Below, piece by piece: positions 50,641 to 61,975 of a stretch of DNA of 64,000 nucleotides. The notes below the pieces were generated by a model, which was not told where the DNA came from, made no database searches, and saw only the letters and a list, made by a program, of their open reading frames with translations. The position numbers were made by a program, and so were the translations under genes. How positions within the stretch are numbered: position 1 is the first letter of the stretch; each line of letters starts with the position of its first letter. The DNA is from Charina bottae (taxonomy: Eukaryota; Chordata; Lepidosauria; Squamata; Charinaidae), in assembly GCA_023362775.1 (NCBI GenBank), contig JALMGJ010000025.1, positions 4,729,001-4,793,000 on the forward strand. The letters run 5' to 3'.

Positions 50641-51020
50641 TGCGTCCTTTCTCTGCTGTTGCCCCTGCCCTTTGGAATATTCTGCCCCCGGAGATCAGAC
50701 AGTCCCCCTCACTCCTGGACTTCCGAAAAAAACTCAAAACCTGGTTCTGTCAGTATGCTTGGGGTCGGAAGGAGAATGGAGATACCTGGAGATGGCTAGC
50801 ACCTTAGATTAGTTCTGGGGTGCCCTTTTTTGTGAACTTAAGAATATTCTGCCATTGGATCCCATTTTATTCATTATATTTTAAATTGTTACTTATTATG
50901 TATTTTATTCTATTTATAAATGTATACCAATAATTTTAATTCTGTTGTAAACCGCCCAGAGTCCCCCTTGGGGGAGTTGGGCGGTGATAAATTGATAAAT
51001 AAATAAAATAAATAAATAAT
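50641..51020 (+). mobile_element. L2 fragment, C-terminal region and 3' UTR
   Basis: Contains gccctttggaatattctgcc...gagatcagacagtcccc coding words and the same 3' UTR as 4430-4665, ending with the cccagagtcccccttggggg hairpin and AAAT tail. Confidence 0.85.
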
Positions 51021-51698
51021 AAATTTTCTATGTGGCCTGACTTTTGATACACACTGGATAGATAGATATTTAAATGTAGATATAGGGTTTTTTTTAATGG
51101 ATTGTACTTTTTTAAAAAAATAAAAAGATTATATTGTACTTTAGCATCCAGACCCAAGCAAATACACTTTTATTATGAGATACTTTAAAAAAAACCTCAT
51201 CCATTTAGACAAGGAACCCTAATTATATTCAAGTTCATGGATTATTTGGTCTTTATTTGTAGGTTAGGCTTTCTCTGCCTTGAAAGTCTCCACGATCATT
51301 AAATGAGTTATAAGGATTAAAAGAGCAGAATATTTAAGCATAAGTCAAATTAATGTTCACAAACTTGGGAGATTATTAATGCAGAGACGTTAAAACCATC
51401 AGAACAATAATTAAAATATAAATTTTCTCTGTTTTTTAACACTGAGAAACAAATACAATTAAATAATACTCAACTAATAAAACAATCAGTTTTCATTAAA
51501 GGAAGGGCACCATGCAGTAATTAGCTTTTGCACATAATTATTAATTCTGTTTGCCCTTCAAGTTACTGCATAGGTTACTTAAAATATTCTCTACTGAGCA
51601 GCTAAATAATAACACACTGCCACCCAGAATCAATATTCTCACACTTTCCAAAAATGGATTGAAAAGTATTATTTACTGGTAGCATACTTTACAGTTTA
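51021..51698. other. AT-rich intron, possible conserved non-coding stretch
   Basis: No repeat is visible at 51230-51640. There are several TAATTA/TTAATT-type homeodomain-like words (agtaattagc, cataattattaattc). This is only a composition-based hint of a conserved non-coding element. Confidence 0.2.
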
Positions 51699-52175
51699 GG
51701 CTGACCATACGTCCTGTTTTGAACGGGACAGTCCTGTTTTTTTAGCATTTTTCAACCGTCCCGTCGTTTTGATAAAAATCTCAATTTTGTCCCATTTTTT
51801 AAACCCAGTGGGAATGGCGTAGAAGGAGGATCTTAGCCGGAGCTGCCGAATGGAGGCAGCCCGGAAGAGGAAGCCCTCCCACCTATCAGCACGCAGCAAA
51901 GGAGGGAACGGGGCGGGGTTTGCAAGTGGGAGCCAATTGCGTGGACCGGGGGTGGGGTTTGCAGGCAGGAGCCAATCACGTGGGCTGGGGGGGCGGGGTT
52001 TGCAGGCGGGTGCCAATCACGCAGACCGGGGGCGGGGTTTGCAGGCAGGAGCCAATTGTGTGGACCGGGAGGCGGGGATCACTGTCTTTTTCATGAATAC
52101 GGAATATTACATAAGACCCCATCCCATTTTGCCATCCCAATGTCCTGTTTTTGTCTCAAGGGAATATGGTCAGCC
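51699..52175. mobile_element. MITE with TA duplication and 40-bp GC/CCAAT internal repeats
   Basis: Ends GGCTGACCATA / ATGGTCAGCC, each flanked by TA (51697-51698 and 52176-52177), as in Tc1/mariner-type elements. Near each end is a gtcctgtttt word. Inside are four to five tandem units starting at 51911, 51951, 51991, 52031 and about 52070 (period 40). Each unit is built from gggcggggtttgc and gagccaat. No transposase. Confidence 0.75.
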
Positions 52176-52177
52176 TA

Positions 52178-53306
52178 TTACAATTCCTTCTGTCGAACAC
52201 CCCAGTCATTCAGGAGAAGTAACGTTTAAAGTCCTTTAAGACACGAAACTGTCATACTTACAATCTTTTGAAAGTACTGTTCACATTTATATTTAAGCTC
52301 ACTCCAACATAAATTGCTTTTAGCCAACCTCAACTCTAGAAAAGGAAGCATAACCCTTTTTTGCTACATTCCTATTACTGTAGCGCATAGTTTTATAGCT
52401 AGACAACCTTGGACAGTTTTACACTCTATCTGGATATAAAAACATAACTAATAATTATGTTGTCCTGTCTTTTTTGTTCACAGTGAAGTCATGCTAAGAA
52501 AAAGCCCCCGTCAAAGGGTTTCAAGCTACTCTTTTTCTGAATCTGCTGGCTAGGTATTCTTCATTTGCCAGAAGATAGGATATAGATTATGCACCAAGTC
52601 ATCAAGATTCTCATTTATTACAATAAAAGCTGCAATCATAAGTCACATTTCTTCAAAGAAATGTATGCATGGGAAAGTCAGTAGTTTCATGCGCACTGAT
52701 CAATGCTGCTACAGATCATGAGAATGAGGTCAGAATGTATAATAAAATAGTTCATAAACTCTGCACCTTTGTACACACTTCCACTTCATAAGGTTCGGAC
52801 ATGATTTCTTTAGTTTATATGTATGGGTAAAAAATATTGGACTGAATGAATAAACAAAAACAAATATTAAAAAACAAACAAACTGCATTTTATATCTGGA
52901 ATCTGTTTCTTTCATCTTTGGCTTTTGCTCCAAATCCCACATGCAAGGGCAGCAGTGGTTTGAAATTAGCATGATAGTTCTATGTCCCTACAATGCTATG
53001 AGGCTGCCAGAGGTCTTCTGGAGATGACCTGGCTTACAGTACCTCCAGCTTCAAGTGAAACACTGTGAAGATAGTAATGCAGTTTCTTCTGGAGGTGTGA
53101 GATGTATGATTCCTCATCGATGGCAATTTCCACCTTGCCTTCTTGCACCCAGAGCCTCAGATTTCTCCCCTCTTACTCGTGGCAAGGCAGTGTGCTCAAA
53201 CACCATGAACTGCTTCCTGTTACCAAAGATCTACTTCTGCAAAACTGTTGCACCACTCCTGAATAGTCAAATCGAGATAGTCCAGATAATCCTGGAACAG
53301 TCCATC
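52178..53306. other. Intron sequence, no feature recognised
   Basis: AT-rich unique-looking sequence. The frame at 52730-52972 shows no motif. Confidence 0.4.
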
Positions 53307-53314
53307 CTCTAAAG

Positions 53315-53449
53315 CAGTGTTTCTCAACCTCAGCAATTCTAAGTTGTGTGGACTTCAACTCCCAGAATCCCCCAGCCAGCATGCTTGCTGGGGAATTCTG
53401 GGAGTTGGGAGTCCACACATGTTAAATTTGTTGAGGTTGAGAAACACTG
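53315..53449. mobile_element. hAT-type foldback MITE
   Basis: Almost entirely palindromic: CAGTGTTTCTCAACC ... GGTTGAGAAACACTG with arms meeting at ccagcatgcttgctgg. Flanks are CTCTAAAG (53307-53314) and CCCTAAAG (53450-53457), an 8-bp duplication with one difference. Confidence 0.88.
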
Positions 53450-53547
53450 CCCTAAAGGAAAGCTTTTAACATCCATAAGAATGAGGAGTAGCTTGAGTGC
53501 TGTTTTTTGTACTCCTCCATAGGTTACTTGGAGAAAATGTTGACCTA

Positions 53548-53927
53548 CAGGTAGTCCTTGACTTATGATCACAATTGGGACCGGAACTTCCATCACTAAG
53601 CGAGGTGGTCATTAAGCAAGTTAATGCGCAATTTTACAACCTTTTTGCTGCAGTTGTTAAGTGAATCATGTGGTCATTAAGCAAATCTGCCCTCCCCCAT
53701 TGACTTTGCTTATTGGAAGCTGGCTGGGAAGGTCACAAATGGCAATCACGTGACCCTAGGGCACTGTGACCGTTATAAATATATGCCAGTTACCAAGTGC
53801 CTGAATTTTAATCACGTGACCACAGGAACATTGCTACGGTTATAAGTGCGAGGACCGGTTGTAAGCACTTTTTTCAGCACCGTCGTAATGGTTGCTAAAT
53901 GAATGGTTGTAAGTCAAGGAGTACCTG
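53548..53927. mobile_element. Tc1/mariner-type MITE
   Basis: Terminal repeats CAGGTAGTCCTTGACTTA / TAAGTCAAGGAGTACCTG (17 of 18 paired), flanked by TA on both sides. The interior has subterminal repeats (gttgttaagtgaatc, atcacgtgacc twice). No transposase. From memory this is common in snakes and lizards. Confidence 0.85.
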
Positions 53928-53995
53928 TATTCATAAGCAGCAGCTTTGAGAACACCTGTGGTGCAGCTTGAGTGAATTTCTGAAGAATTTCTGAA

Positions 53996-54212
53996 GAGAG
54001 CCAGTTTGGTCTAGTGGTTAAGGGAACGGGCTAGAAACCAGGAGACCGAGAGTTCTAGTCCCGCCTTAGGCATGAAAGCCAGCTGGGTGACCTTGGGCAA
54101 GTCACTGTCTCTCAGCCCAACTCACCTCACAGAGTTGTTGTGGGGAAAATAGGAGGAGGAAGGAGTATTAAGTATATTCGCTGCCTTGAGTTATTTATAA
54201 AAATAATAAAGG
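53996..54212 (+). mobile_element. SINE, shared head with L2-like tail
   Basis: Complete plus-strand copy: gagagccagtttggtctagt head, gttctagtcccgcc box-B region, ctgggtgaccttgggc body, then ctgccttgagttatttataa and aataataaaggcagg. The tail has seeded the GGAA array that follows. Confidence 0.85.
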
Positions 54213-54292
54213 CAGGAAAAGGAAGGAAGGAAGGAAGGAAGGAAGGAAGGAAGGAAGGAAGGAAGGAAGGAAGGAAGGAAGGAAGGAAGGAA
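54213..54292. repeat. (GGAA)n microsatellite
   Basis: About 19 GGAA units at the 3' end of the SINE. Confidence 0.95.
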
Positions 54293-55077
54293 GATTGGGG
54301 ATGAAAATGGGAGATATGTCTACCTTAGGACAGATAAAAGTTCCTTATGATATTTAGATTTTACCTAAAACCTCAACAGATGTAAATGGCAGATTGCCAC
54401 TGTACTATGTAAGCAAAAAAAAGCAAGTAATCATTATGCAAATTGAAGTGATAATATTATGTTTCTTATTACTCACAGTTGTTGCAACTGAAACCTAGCT
54501 TCAAAACTTTAATGCCTACAAAGCACTCTTTAGAATGGAACTGATCTCCTTTCAGCTTAGAGAAGATTAATTCATGTAGCTGTTTTTTTTTCAGAAATCT
54601 GAGGAAAAGAAAGCTGCAAGTAATTTATTATCTCTTGATTTTTTTTTTCTTTTAAAAAAATTGGAATGCAGTAAGAGATCAAGCCTTGCCTTTAAAAAAT
54701 CTGGCATAAAAGAGGCAGACCTAGTTAAAAATCTGTAGCTATTTTGCAGGTGCAGATTGCAATGAGTTAATACATTATTAATACAGTTTTAGATATATAC
54801 ATTTCAACTTCCCAGATAAAAAAAATGTGATTTTTCACTGGTAAGGTACAGTGGATTCCCCATTTTCAGTGATAGTAGTGTGTGACTGAAATACCAACTA
54901 AGACACTTCCCAGACGGTCTGGATTGGAAAACAGTTTGATTTTCATACCACTCCAATTTTCAAATACAGTTCTCAAGTCAGATGATGTACTAAAATGTAT
55001 ATAGTAATAATGTGTATTTGAGAATAAAATTCACATAAAAATTCAAATTTGGTGAAAACCATGTACAAAAGTATATC
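54293..55077. other. Intron sequence, no feature recognised
   Basis: AT-rich unique-looking sequence. Confidence 0.4.
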
Positions 55078-55085
55078 TTTTAGGG

Positions 55086-55203
55086 CAGGGTTCCTCAACC
55101 TTAGCCATTTTAAGATATGTGGACTTCAATTCCCAATGCTGGCTGGAGTATTCTGGGAGTTGAAGTCCACACATCTTAAAATGGCTGAGGCTGAGGAACC
55201 CTG
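55086..55203. mobile_element. hAT-type foldback MITE, exact ends
   Basis: CAGGGTTCCTCAACC ... GGCTGAGGAACCCTG, almost fully palindromic, 118 bp. The perfect 8-bp duplication TTTTAGGG is at 55078-55085 and 55204-55211. Same family as 53315-53449. Confidence 0.9.
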
Positions 55204-55211
55204 TTTTAGGG

Positions 55212-56160
55212 AATGTAAATGCATATTTTATAAAAATAGCATTCAAAATTAGTGTTTTCATAAAAGTAAAAGACTGATTTTGAAATGATATGAACACATA
55301 TTTATGGATAGGTACAAAACTGATCTGGGCTGGAATTAGACAGATAAATCCATTTCTATCTGGGCTTCACTTCAAGGATTTTTAAAATTAATTGAAGCAG
55401 CAAAGCACATTACTTACATTTCTTCAATTCATTTGCATCTTGGTTGACCTGCATGTATGCTTTGATAAAACACTTGAAAAATGAGACTCTAGTGTTAATA
55501 CATACAGATATGCTGCATGTGTCTGATGGGTATGCAGTGTGTGTATGTAGGTGTGTGCGCAAGCACACACACACACACACACGTGTATATCAGTGTTTCA
55601 TCAAAGAATATACAGTATATGTAATGCTATGCACAAAACTAGATGGAAGAAGGGAAAACAAAACTAAATAATTTCAGAGTACACAATTCAATTGGAGATA
55701 ATTTCAGTAATTTCAATAACTCATTTTTCAGATTCTGAAGCTGGCTACATGCATGAGATTGGCTTGTTTTCTTTCCCTGTCATAAAATATATGTCTAAAG
55801 CCTTTCAATGTAATTAGTTAATCAGTTTCCCTGCAAAATATTTACCTCTTTACTTTTGTCAAAATCTGCTAAACAGAGTTGTTTAGATCTCTCCCAGATA
55901 TAAGTGATATAAGTGAACTTACTTACTAATTCTATAAATAATCAGCCAAGTCCCTATTCGCATTAACATATTTGCTGTGATAAATTAATCCTGGTTCCAT
56001 TTACAGCAGAAGGATGCAACTGTTTCTTGGCTAAAGGCAGCCCTTGGCCTTTGAGTTGCTAGGGAAGGAAACTATATTTGAATTCAGTTTGGTTCTATTT
56101 AAATTTAATTAAAATTAAACAGAGTCAAGATTATTGCTCTCCAGTCATGTATTTTAGGGG

Positions 56161-56210
<50 letters not shown>

Positions 56211-56548
56211 CATTAAAAACCGCAGTGTAGTGACAACTTTTGGAGGTCACAGCATTCACAGCTTTTCTGTGCCTGTGTGCCCCATACAGCAATTAGTCCT
56301 CAGGTTGTGTACCTCTCTCTAATGGGAACCATTTATGTGGCAGGAGGCACTGCTCAGTGCAAAAGTTCATATTTGACATGCAGAATCTCTTAACACAATT
56401 CGAGTTCACACCCCTGTGCAAAACACCAACCATTCTGACACAAAAATGCTACCTTCATACTCTTCATGTGCGAACATGGTCTACATCCAAATTAAGTTAG
56501 TACTAACTTCAAGAAAAGAAACCATCCAATTAGGAGAGTTATACAGCC
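55212..56548. other. Intron sequence with short (CA)n and (TC)n runs
   Basis: CA run at 55566-55582 and a TC run of about 23 units at 56161-56206. Otherwise unassigned AT-rich intron. Confidence 0.5.
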
Positions 56549-56591
56549 ATTCATTCATTCATTCATTCATTCATTCATTCATTCATTCATT
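56549..56591. repeat. (ATTC)n microsatellite
   Basis: About 10 ATTC units, formed from the aatg-type tail of the antisense SINE that begins at 56592. Confidence 0.95.
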
Positions 56592-56811
56592 CCCTGCAAG
56601 TCAGTGTTGGCTCCTGGTGAGCGCCTAGACTAGTCCCTGCAGTTTTCTTGGCAAGGTTTTTTGGAAGTAGTTTGCCATTGCCTGCTTCCTAGGGCTGAGA
56701 GAGGGACTGACCCAAGGTCACCCAGCTGGCTTCGTGCCTAAGGCAGAACTAGAACTCACCGTCTCCCAGTTTCTAGCCTGGTGCCTTAACCACTACACCA
56801 AACTGGCTCTC
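56592..56811 (-). mobile_element. SINE, Sauria-type with BovB-like tail, antisense
   Basis: Head at 56811 (accaaactggctctc on the plus strand), body ggtcacccagctggc, and tail ccttgccaagaaaactgcag on the minus strand as in 21136-21368. Confidence 0.85.
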
Positions 56812-57239
56812 TAATATGCCTGCACAATTTGTATGTAATCTAAACTAAGAACACCCAAATGAGGTAAGGGTACATTAGTTCTTTCCCCTGTCCTTTGGTT
56901 TCTAAGAAAGCTCTGATGTCTAGCTTTCAAGAATGTGATCTCTGTGAACTCTGTTGTAAGTCTGTAGAACACAGAAATATAATTAAGTCATCTGTTTGGT
57001 TATTGCTGACTGGAGGTTTTTATTTTGACTGCCAAATATAACTTTGCATCCTTGAAAAAGATTTCTTTAAGTTGAGAGATCCTGGCAAATATATGGGTAA
57101 TTAAAACAGTTTTAGAGGTTACAATTGAGGGGATGATCCTGAAGAAATTGAGCTAAATCCTGAAACTATGGAGTTTCTGTAGCAGAAAAAATCCTTAGAA
57201 GGCATTTTTCTGCTAGTTTCCAGACAGTATCCAATTTCA

Positions 57240-57331
57240 TAGATCGATTTTCCCCATGATGATCTGTCCCCAACCTGGTCCTTCAGGTCTTTCAAAAGTG
57301 CACCCATCACCACTGTAACACAGTCTATCCA

Positions 57332-57394
<63 letters not shown>

Positions 57395-57765
57395 TCTTCT
57401 TCTTCTTCTTCTTCTTCTTCTTCTTCTTCTTCTTCTTCTTCTTCTTCTTCTTCTTCTTCTTCTTCTTCTTCTTCTTCTTCTTCTTCTCTTTCCTTCCACC
57501 TTTCCCAACATTAGAGCCTTCTCCAGAGAGCTAGGTCTTTGAATAACGTGTCCGAAGTAGGATAATTTGAGCCTGGTCATTTGTGACTCAAATGAGAATG
57601 CTTAGTTGATTTGTTCCATGATCCATTTGGTTGTTTTCTTGCTGTCCATGGTATTGTCAAGAATCTTCTCCAACTCCAAAGTTCAAAAGCATCAATACTC
57701 TTTTTAACCTGCTTCTTCACTTCTATAGAGTGTCACAGGGAATACCATTGCCTGAACTGTAGTTA
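57240..57765 (-). mobile_element. RTE/BovB LINE C-terminal fragment split by trinucleotide arrays
   Basis: The minus strand encodes 'LKLSYFGHVIQRPSSLEKAL' and MLGKVEGKRR, then a triplet-repeat tract (poly-Arg, then poly-Ala), then RWIDCVTVVMGALLKDL and DQVGDRSSWGKSIYEI. In BovB as I remember it, GKVEGKRRRGRPR runs straight into RW(L/I)D. The arrays therefore replaced or expanded a short Arg-rich codon run while keeping frame. The upstream BovB sequence continues to about 57765. Confidence 0.8.
57335..57486. repeat. (CTG)n next to (TTC)n
   Basis: About 19 CTG units (57335-57390) followed by about 30 TTC units (57395-57485). On the GRIK2 sense (minus) strand these read GAA then CAG. Confidence 0.97.
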
Positions 57766-58039
57766 TATATAAATTACATCTTAAAAAAAGATTCCATCCA
57801 TTTTTGGCAAAAGAGAACTTGACATTATCTCTACTGCAACTTGGGTTGACTAATTCAATATGATTAACATATTGTAGTCAACTCTGAATTTTCAGCTGGT
57901 ACAAAATTTTGTTGATAGTCACCTGTTTTGTTTTGTTTTCTTTCTTGAGTGGCTTTTCTGGAAATACACCCACTGAACATATTTACAATAAAAATATATA
58001 TAAAATCTCTGCTACTAAAACTAATGAACTTGGCATCAG

Positions 58040-59575
58040 CAGCATCCTAAGAGGGGCCTAGTGTTGGAACTATCCCCACCAACACCAACTGCAACCAGCC
58101 AGAGGAAGGAGGATAACCATTGCAAAACAATGCCCCCCCCCACTCCCAACCCCACAGCCAGCTCAGAAGGATATCATGGTCAGAGGTATTATAAGCCACC
58201 AAGATATCCAGGAAAGCCAGGACAGTTGCACCACCACCACCCCAAGCCCACCATGAGTTATCCACAGGCACAACCAATGCTGTCTCAGCACTGTAACGCA
58301 GCCTGAAACCAAACTGAAAGGGGTTCAGATAATCTGCTTCGTCCAGGTCCCTCTGAACCTTAACTCCTACCACCATCTCCACACCTTTCCCTAGAAAGGG
58401 AAGGTTGGAGACTGGATGAAAATTGTCTAATACTGTCTGGTCCAAGGAGGGCCTCTTGAAAAGGGGGGGGGCAGGTGGCAGACCCCACTCCCACAATGGA
58501 GCATTAGCCATTGCTTGGACCCAACCACATGCCACCTACCAAGAGGTGTTAACCATCCAGAAAGGACAGGGGTCCAACACAGGTGGTCAAACTCACAGCT
58601 GCAAGGACCCTGTCCACTTCATCAGGATCAACCAATTCAAACTTTCCCCAGATAACAGAGCTCATACAAGCCTCAGGCACTTCCCTAGGATCTGCCCAGC
58701 TGACAGCTCCAAGCAAAGCTGAGTCCAACAGATGATAAGAATATTTCTCACAGCAGCCCTTTAAGGGTTCCCCCAGCCCTCCTTACCCAGGAGGGACCTG
58801 GTCACCCAAAACAGGGCTGCCAGCCAGCTGTCTGCAGATGCAATAGCAGCAGAGAAGTAAGGTCACTTCACCGCTCTTATCACCACAAGTTAAATCCTAA
58901 TAAAAGGTATAACCTGTGCTCGGTCAGCTTTACTCTTCGTCTTTCACCAGCAGTACACTAGGCAGCTCTTGTGTTGCTTCATCTTTTGGACTCCCGTAGT
59001 GAACCAAGAAGCTCTACAGGATCTGTGATCACAGAGTCTACACAGGCAGATCTGGTCCAGGGTCCCTGCCACATGCTCATTCTAAGCTGTAATCAAGGCC
59101 TCAGCCAAACCATGTGCCAAAGCTTTGGGAATAGCCCAGATTTCCCTCTGAAAATGCATTGGGTCCATCTGTCGCCTGGGGCGGGCTGATCACAGGCCCC
59201 ACCTCCATGCAGTGGGGGGCTGTTCCAGAGAACTCCCGGGCCATGATGGTATGATCAGTCCATGGCAAGGGACTGATGTTAACATCCCCCATCCCCATAT
59301 CATGCCACTGGCCCGAGACAAAAAACAGATCCATCATTTGACCTCTGCTGTAAGTTGGACCCTCAGTAAGTTGGACTAGGCCCATGGCTGCCATAGTGGC
59401 CATGAATTCCCAAGCGACCTCTGACTCCAGGCCCACTTCCAACTCTAGGTCCAAATAAGGCAATTTTATGTGCCCCAGAGCCATAAACCTGGAGAACTCC
59501 ACTGCCACTCAGCAACAGAGTCAAGGAGCTCAGACAGGGATGCTGCCACACCACAGGGATATGTCTTTTCTAAGA
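58040..59575 (-). mobile_element. L2-type LINE, endonuclease to RT, antisense, decayed
   Basis: The minus frame 59101-59508 has endonuclease-like pieces (EFSRFMALGHIKLPYL, FMATMAAMGL, WTDHTIM). The frame 58047-58535 has RT pieces (LDNFHPVSNLPFLGKGVEMV, FQFGFRLRYSAETALV, LAFLDILVAYNTSDHDILLS). These align in order with 15784-17700. It ends before the catalytic YADD box, so it is truncated at both ends and has many stops. Confidence 0.85.
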
Positions 59576-59603
59576 ATGCATATAAGGCCTATGCATGACC
59601 CAG

Positions 59604-59699
59604 AGAGAAGGAGAAGGAGAAGGAGAAGGAGAAGGAGAAGGAGAAGGAGAAGGAGAAGGAGAAGGAGAAGGAGAAGGAGAAGGAGAAGGAGAAGGAGAT
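59604..59699. repeat. (GGAGAA)n microsatellite
   Basis: About 16 GGAGAA hexamers just beyond the antisense L2, the same unit as at 20740-20822. Confidence 0.95.
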
Positions 59700-60660
59700 T
59701 ATGCTAAAGGCTGACACTTCTGACACATCTTCACTGCCAGGTTGCCCTGTCACAAGAGCAGATCACCAACCATTTCTGGAGGACAGGAACATATATTGTC
59801 ATCTACTCACCACCAGCCCAACACAATTGTAATCTCCACCTGTGTTTTCATGCTCTGCGTTGAAAGCAGTATTTTCTGGCCTGTGCAAGATTAAGTGTTG
59901 CTCTCTGATTTGCCTGCTACACTTTACATTGCCTATTATTCATTTTTAACTTCTTTCCCCCCTTTTAATAACTCCATTGGTGCACTATGCATATTCTAGG
60001 ACACCTTTTTACCCAGTTCCCAAATAATCCAGATCAATATGTACTGCAAAGTCCTTTCAGGTCCCTCAAGTGACAGGAAAAATGATGAAACAATGCAGTG
60101 GTGGACTTGTTAAAAAAGTGGGTAGCTCAGGAAAAATAGTAGCATAAAGCAGGTGCTGTTTTGCATATCAGGGAAATGTTATAACCATTACTACTAAAAG
60201 ATCACTCCTGGAAAAGTAGTTGCAGCAGACATTATTGGCTATTATTTCCCACTATTGGGAGAAGGGGGAGGAGGAAATTTTGTTTTAAAGCGGGTTGTTG
60301 TGCCTGCACATCTGTGCATTTCTATTCTTTAACTGCCTAAATTTAATGTAGTTTTGTATACATATCTCTTTTATATGTCTTCTATATTTGTGTGTGTTTG
60401 TATGTTTGTGTGCTCAAATTTGTGTATATACACAAAAGCACACATAAAAAAACCCCACACATGTATCAAAGAGTATATGTCCATTTCATTGGAGGTTTGT
60501 ATCTTGTCTTATATATGTCCAATAAGACCTGCTCACAGAAAGGAAAGTGACATGGCTATTCTTTCCTGGAAGGGAAAGTTGTGAGGGCCACAATGGCTCG
60601 CAATGTAGTGCTAAAGCATTCCAATCTTGACAGAATGTTCTTAAACCAGTTTAGAGTCCA
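59700..60660. other. Intron sequence, no feature recognised
   Basis: Unassigned. Purine/pyrimidine alternating tgtgtgt-type words at about 60385-60440. Confidence 0.4.
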
Positions 60661-60666
60661 GCTGGT

Positions 60667-60720
60667 TATACATACATACATACATACATACATACATACA
60701 TACATACATACATACATACA
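60667..60720. repeat. (ATAC)n microsatellite
   Basis: About 13 ATAC units abutting the 3' end of the antisense PLE. Confidence 0.95.
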
Positions 60721-61617
60721 GTGGAGTCCTTGGTGCTCTCTGAGCCTTGTTTTCTTGCAGACATTTCATTGCCAAGCTAGGCAACATCTTCAGTGCCAAA
60801 AAGGGAGTGGGACTTGCTCTCTGTTTATATACCCTGGCTTGTCCTGCTTGTGTTGGTGGAGGTGTTGTTCTCTCCTTAGTAGTTCCTTGATTGGGCTGTT
60901 GTTTGCTACTTGGTTGATTGACTGAGTTAATAGTTCCTTGATTAGGGTATATTGTGCTGTTTGATTGTTCCTCTGGTGCTAATCCTGGTGTTAGTCTTTG
61001 CATATCTGGGTGATGATTGCTGGCCAGGAGGTGTTCTGGCCTTCTGGCTTTTCTATTGTCTCTTATGAATGGTATGTAAATGTTGTTAAGTTAATTAATT
61101 AACTTAAGTTAATTAAGTCTGTCCATGTGTTGCGAGATTAAGGAGTTTTCATCGTGTCTTCTGACTACTAGTTGGTTTTCGTGGATGTGTTCTGCTAGTC
61201 TTCTGCCCATCTGTCCTACATAGTGGCTGTTACAGTCCTTACACTGTATGTTGTAGATAACTCCTGTTTTTTCATCTTGGGCTACTGGGTCTTTTGGGTT
61301 ACTTATGAGGTTCTGAAGGGTTTTGGTTGGTTTGTGTGCTATGGTGATTCCGTGTGGTTGTAACAGTCTATTAGTAGTTTCTGAGATGTTTCTGATGTAT
61401 GGCAGTGTAATCCTTTTCATAGCTTCTGTTGGTTTTGCTGTGGTGGGTTGAGTGGTCAGGCACTTTTTGATAAAGTGGTGTGGGTATCCATTTTGCTGGA
61501 AGATGCTATATAAGTGGTCTGTTTCCTTTTTCTAGTGTTCTGGGTTGCTACAGTGTGTTTGTGCTCATCTGAATAGTGTTCTTACACAGCTCCTCTTGTG
61601 GGAGGTTGGGTTATTGC
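60721..61617 (-). mobile_element. Second PLE lineage: GIY-YIG domain and 3' terminus, antisense
   Basis: The minus frame 61109-61420 encodes 'KTGVIYNIQCKDCNSHYVGQ' followed by GRRLAEHIHENQLVVRR, a GIY-YIG endonuclease with the PLE CxxC. It differs clearly from the 39.7-43.7 kb PLE (QCSEECSELYIGETK). The 3' part carries a hammerhead-like core at 60764-60793. RT is missing or beyond recognition. 5'-truncated and with stops. Confidence 0.8.
60764..60793 (-). ncRNA. Hammerhead-like ribozyme core in the second PLE
   Basis: The minus strand reads CTGAAGA, a hairpin with stem TTGCC/GGCAA, then GAAA: the same core order as in the other PLE but with a different stem sequence. Stems I and III are not resolved. 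Confidence 0.5.
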
Positions 61618-61630
61618 TATTAGTGTACAT

Positions 61631-61962
61631 AAAGGTAAAGGTACTCCCCACACATTTGTGCAGTCGTGTCCGACTCTAGGGGCCGGTGCTCATCTCCGTT
61701 TGTTAGCCAAAGAGCCAGCGTTGTCTGAAGACGCTTCCACGGTCATGTGGCCGCATGACACGCACGGAATGCTGTTTCCTACCCACCGAAGTGGTACCTA
61801 TTCATCTACTTGCATTTGCATGCTTTCGAATTGCTAGGTTGGCAAGAGCTGGAGCTAGTGCGGGAGCTCACTCCGCACACAGGGCTAGGGATTCGAACCT
61901 CCGAACTTGCAATCTTCCGATTGACAAGCCTGGCGTCTTACCCACTGAGCCACCACGCCCCT
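61631..61962 (-). mobile_element. Squam-like SINE, full length, with TSD
   Basis: Complete antisense copy. The 13-bp duplication TATTAGTGTACAT is at 61618-61630 and 61963-61975. It landed at the upstream edge of the PLE fragment. Confidence 0.9.
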
Positions 61963-61975
61963 TATTAGTGTACAT

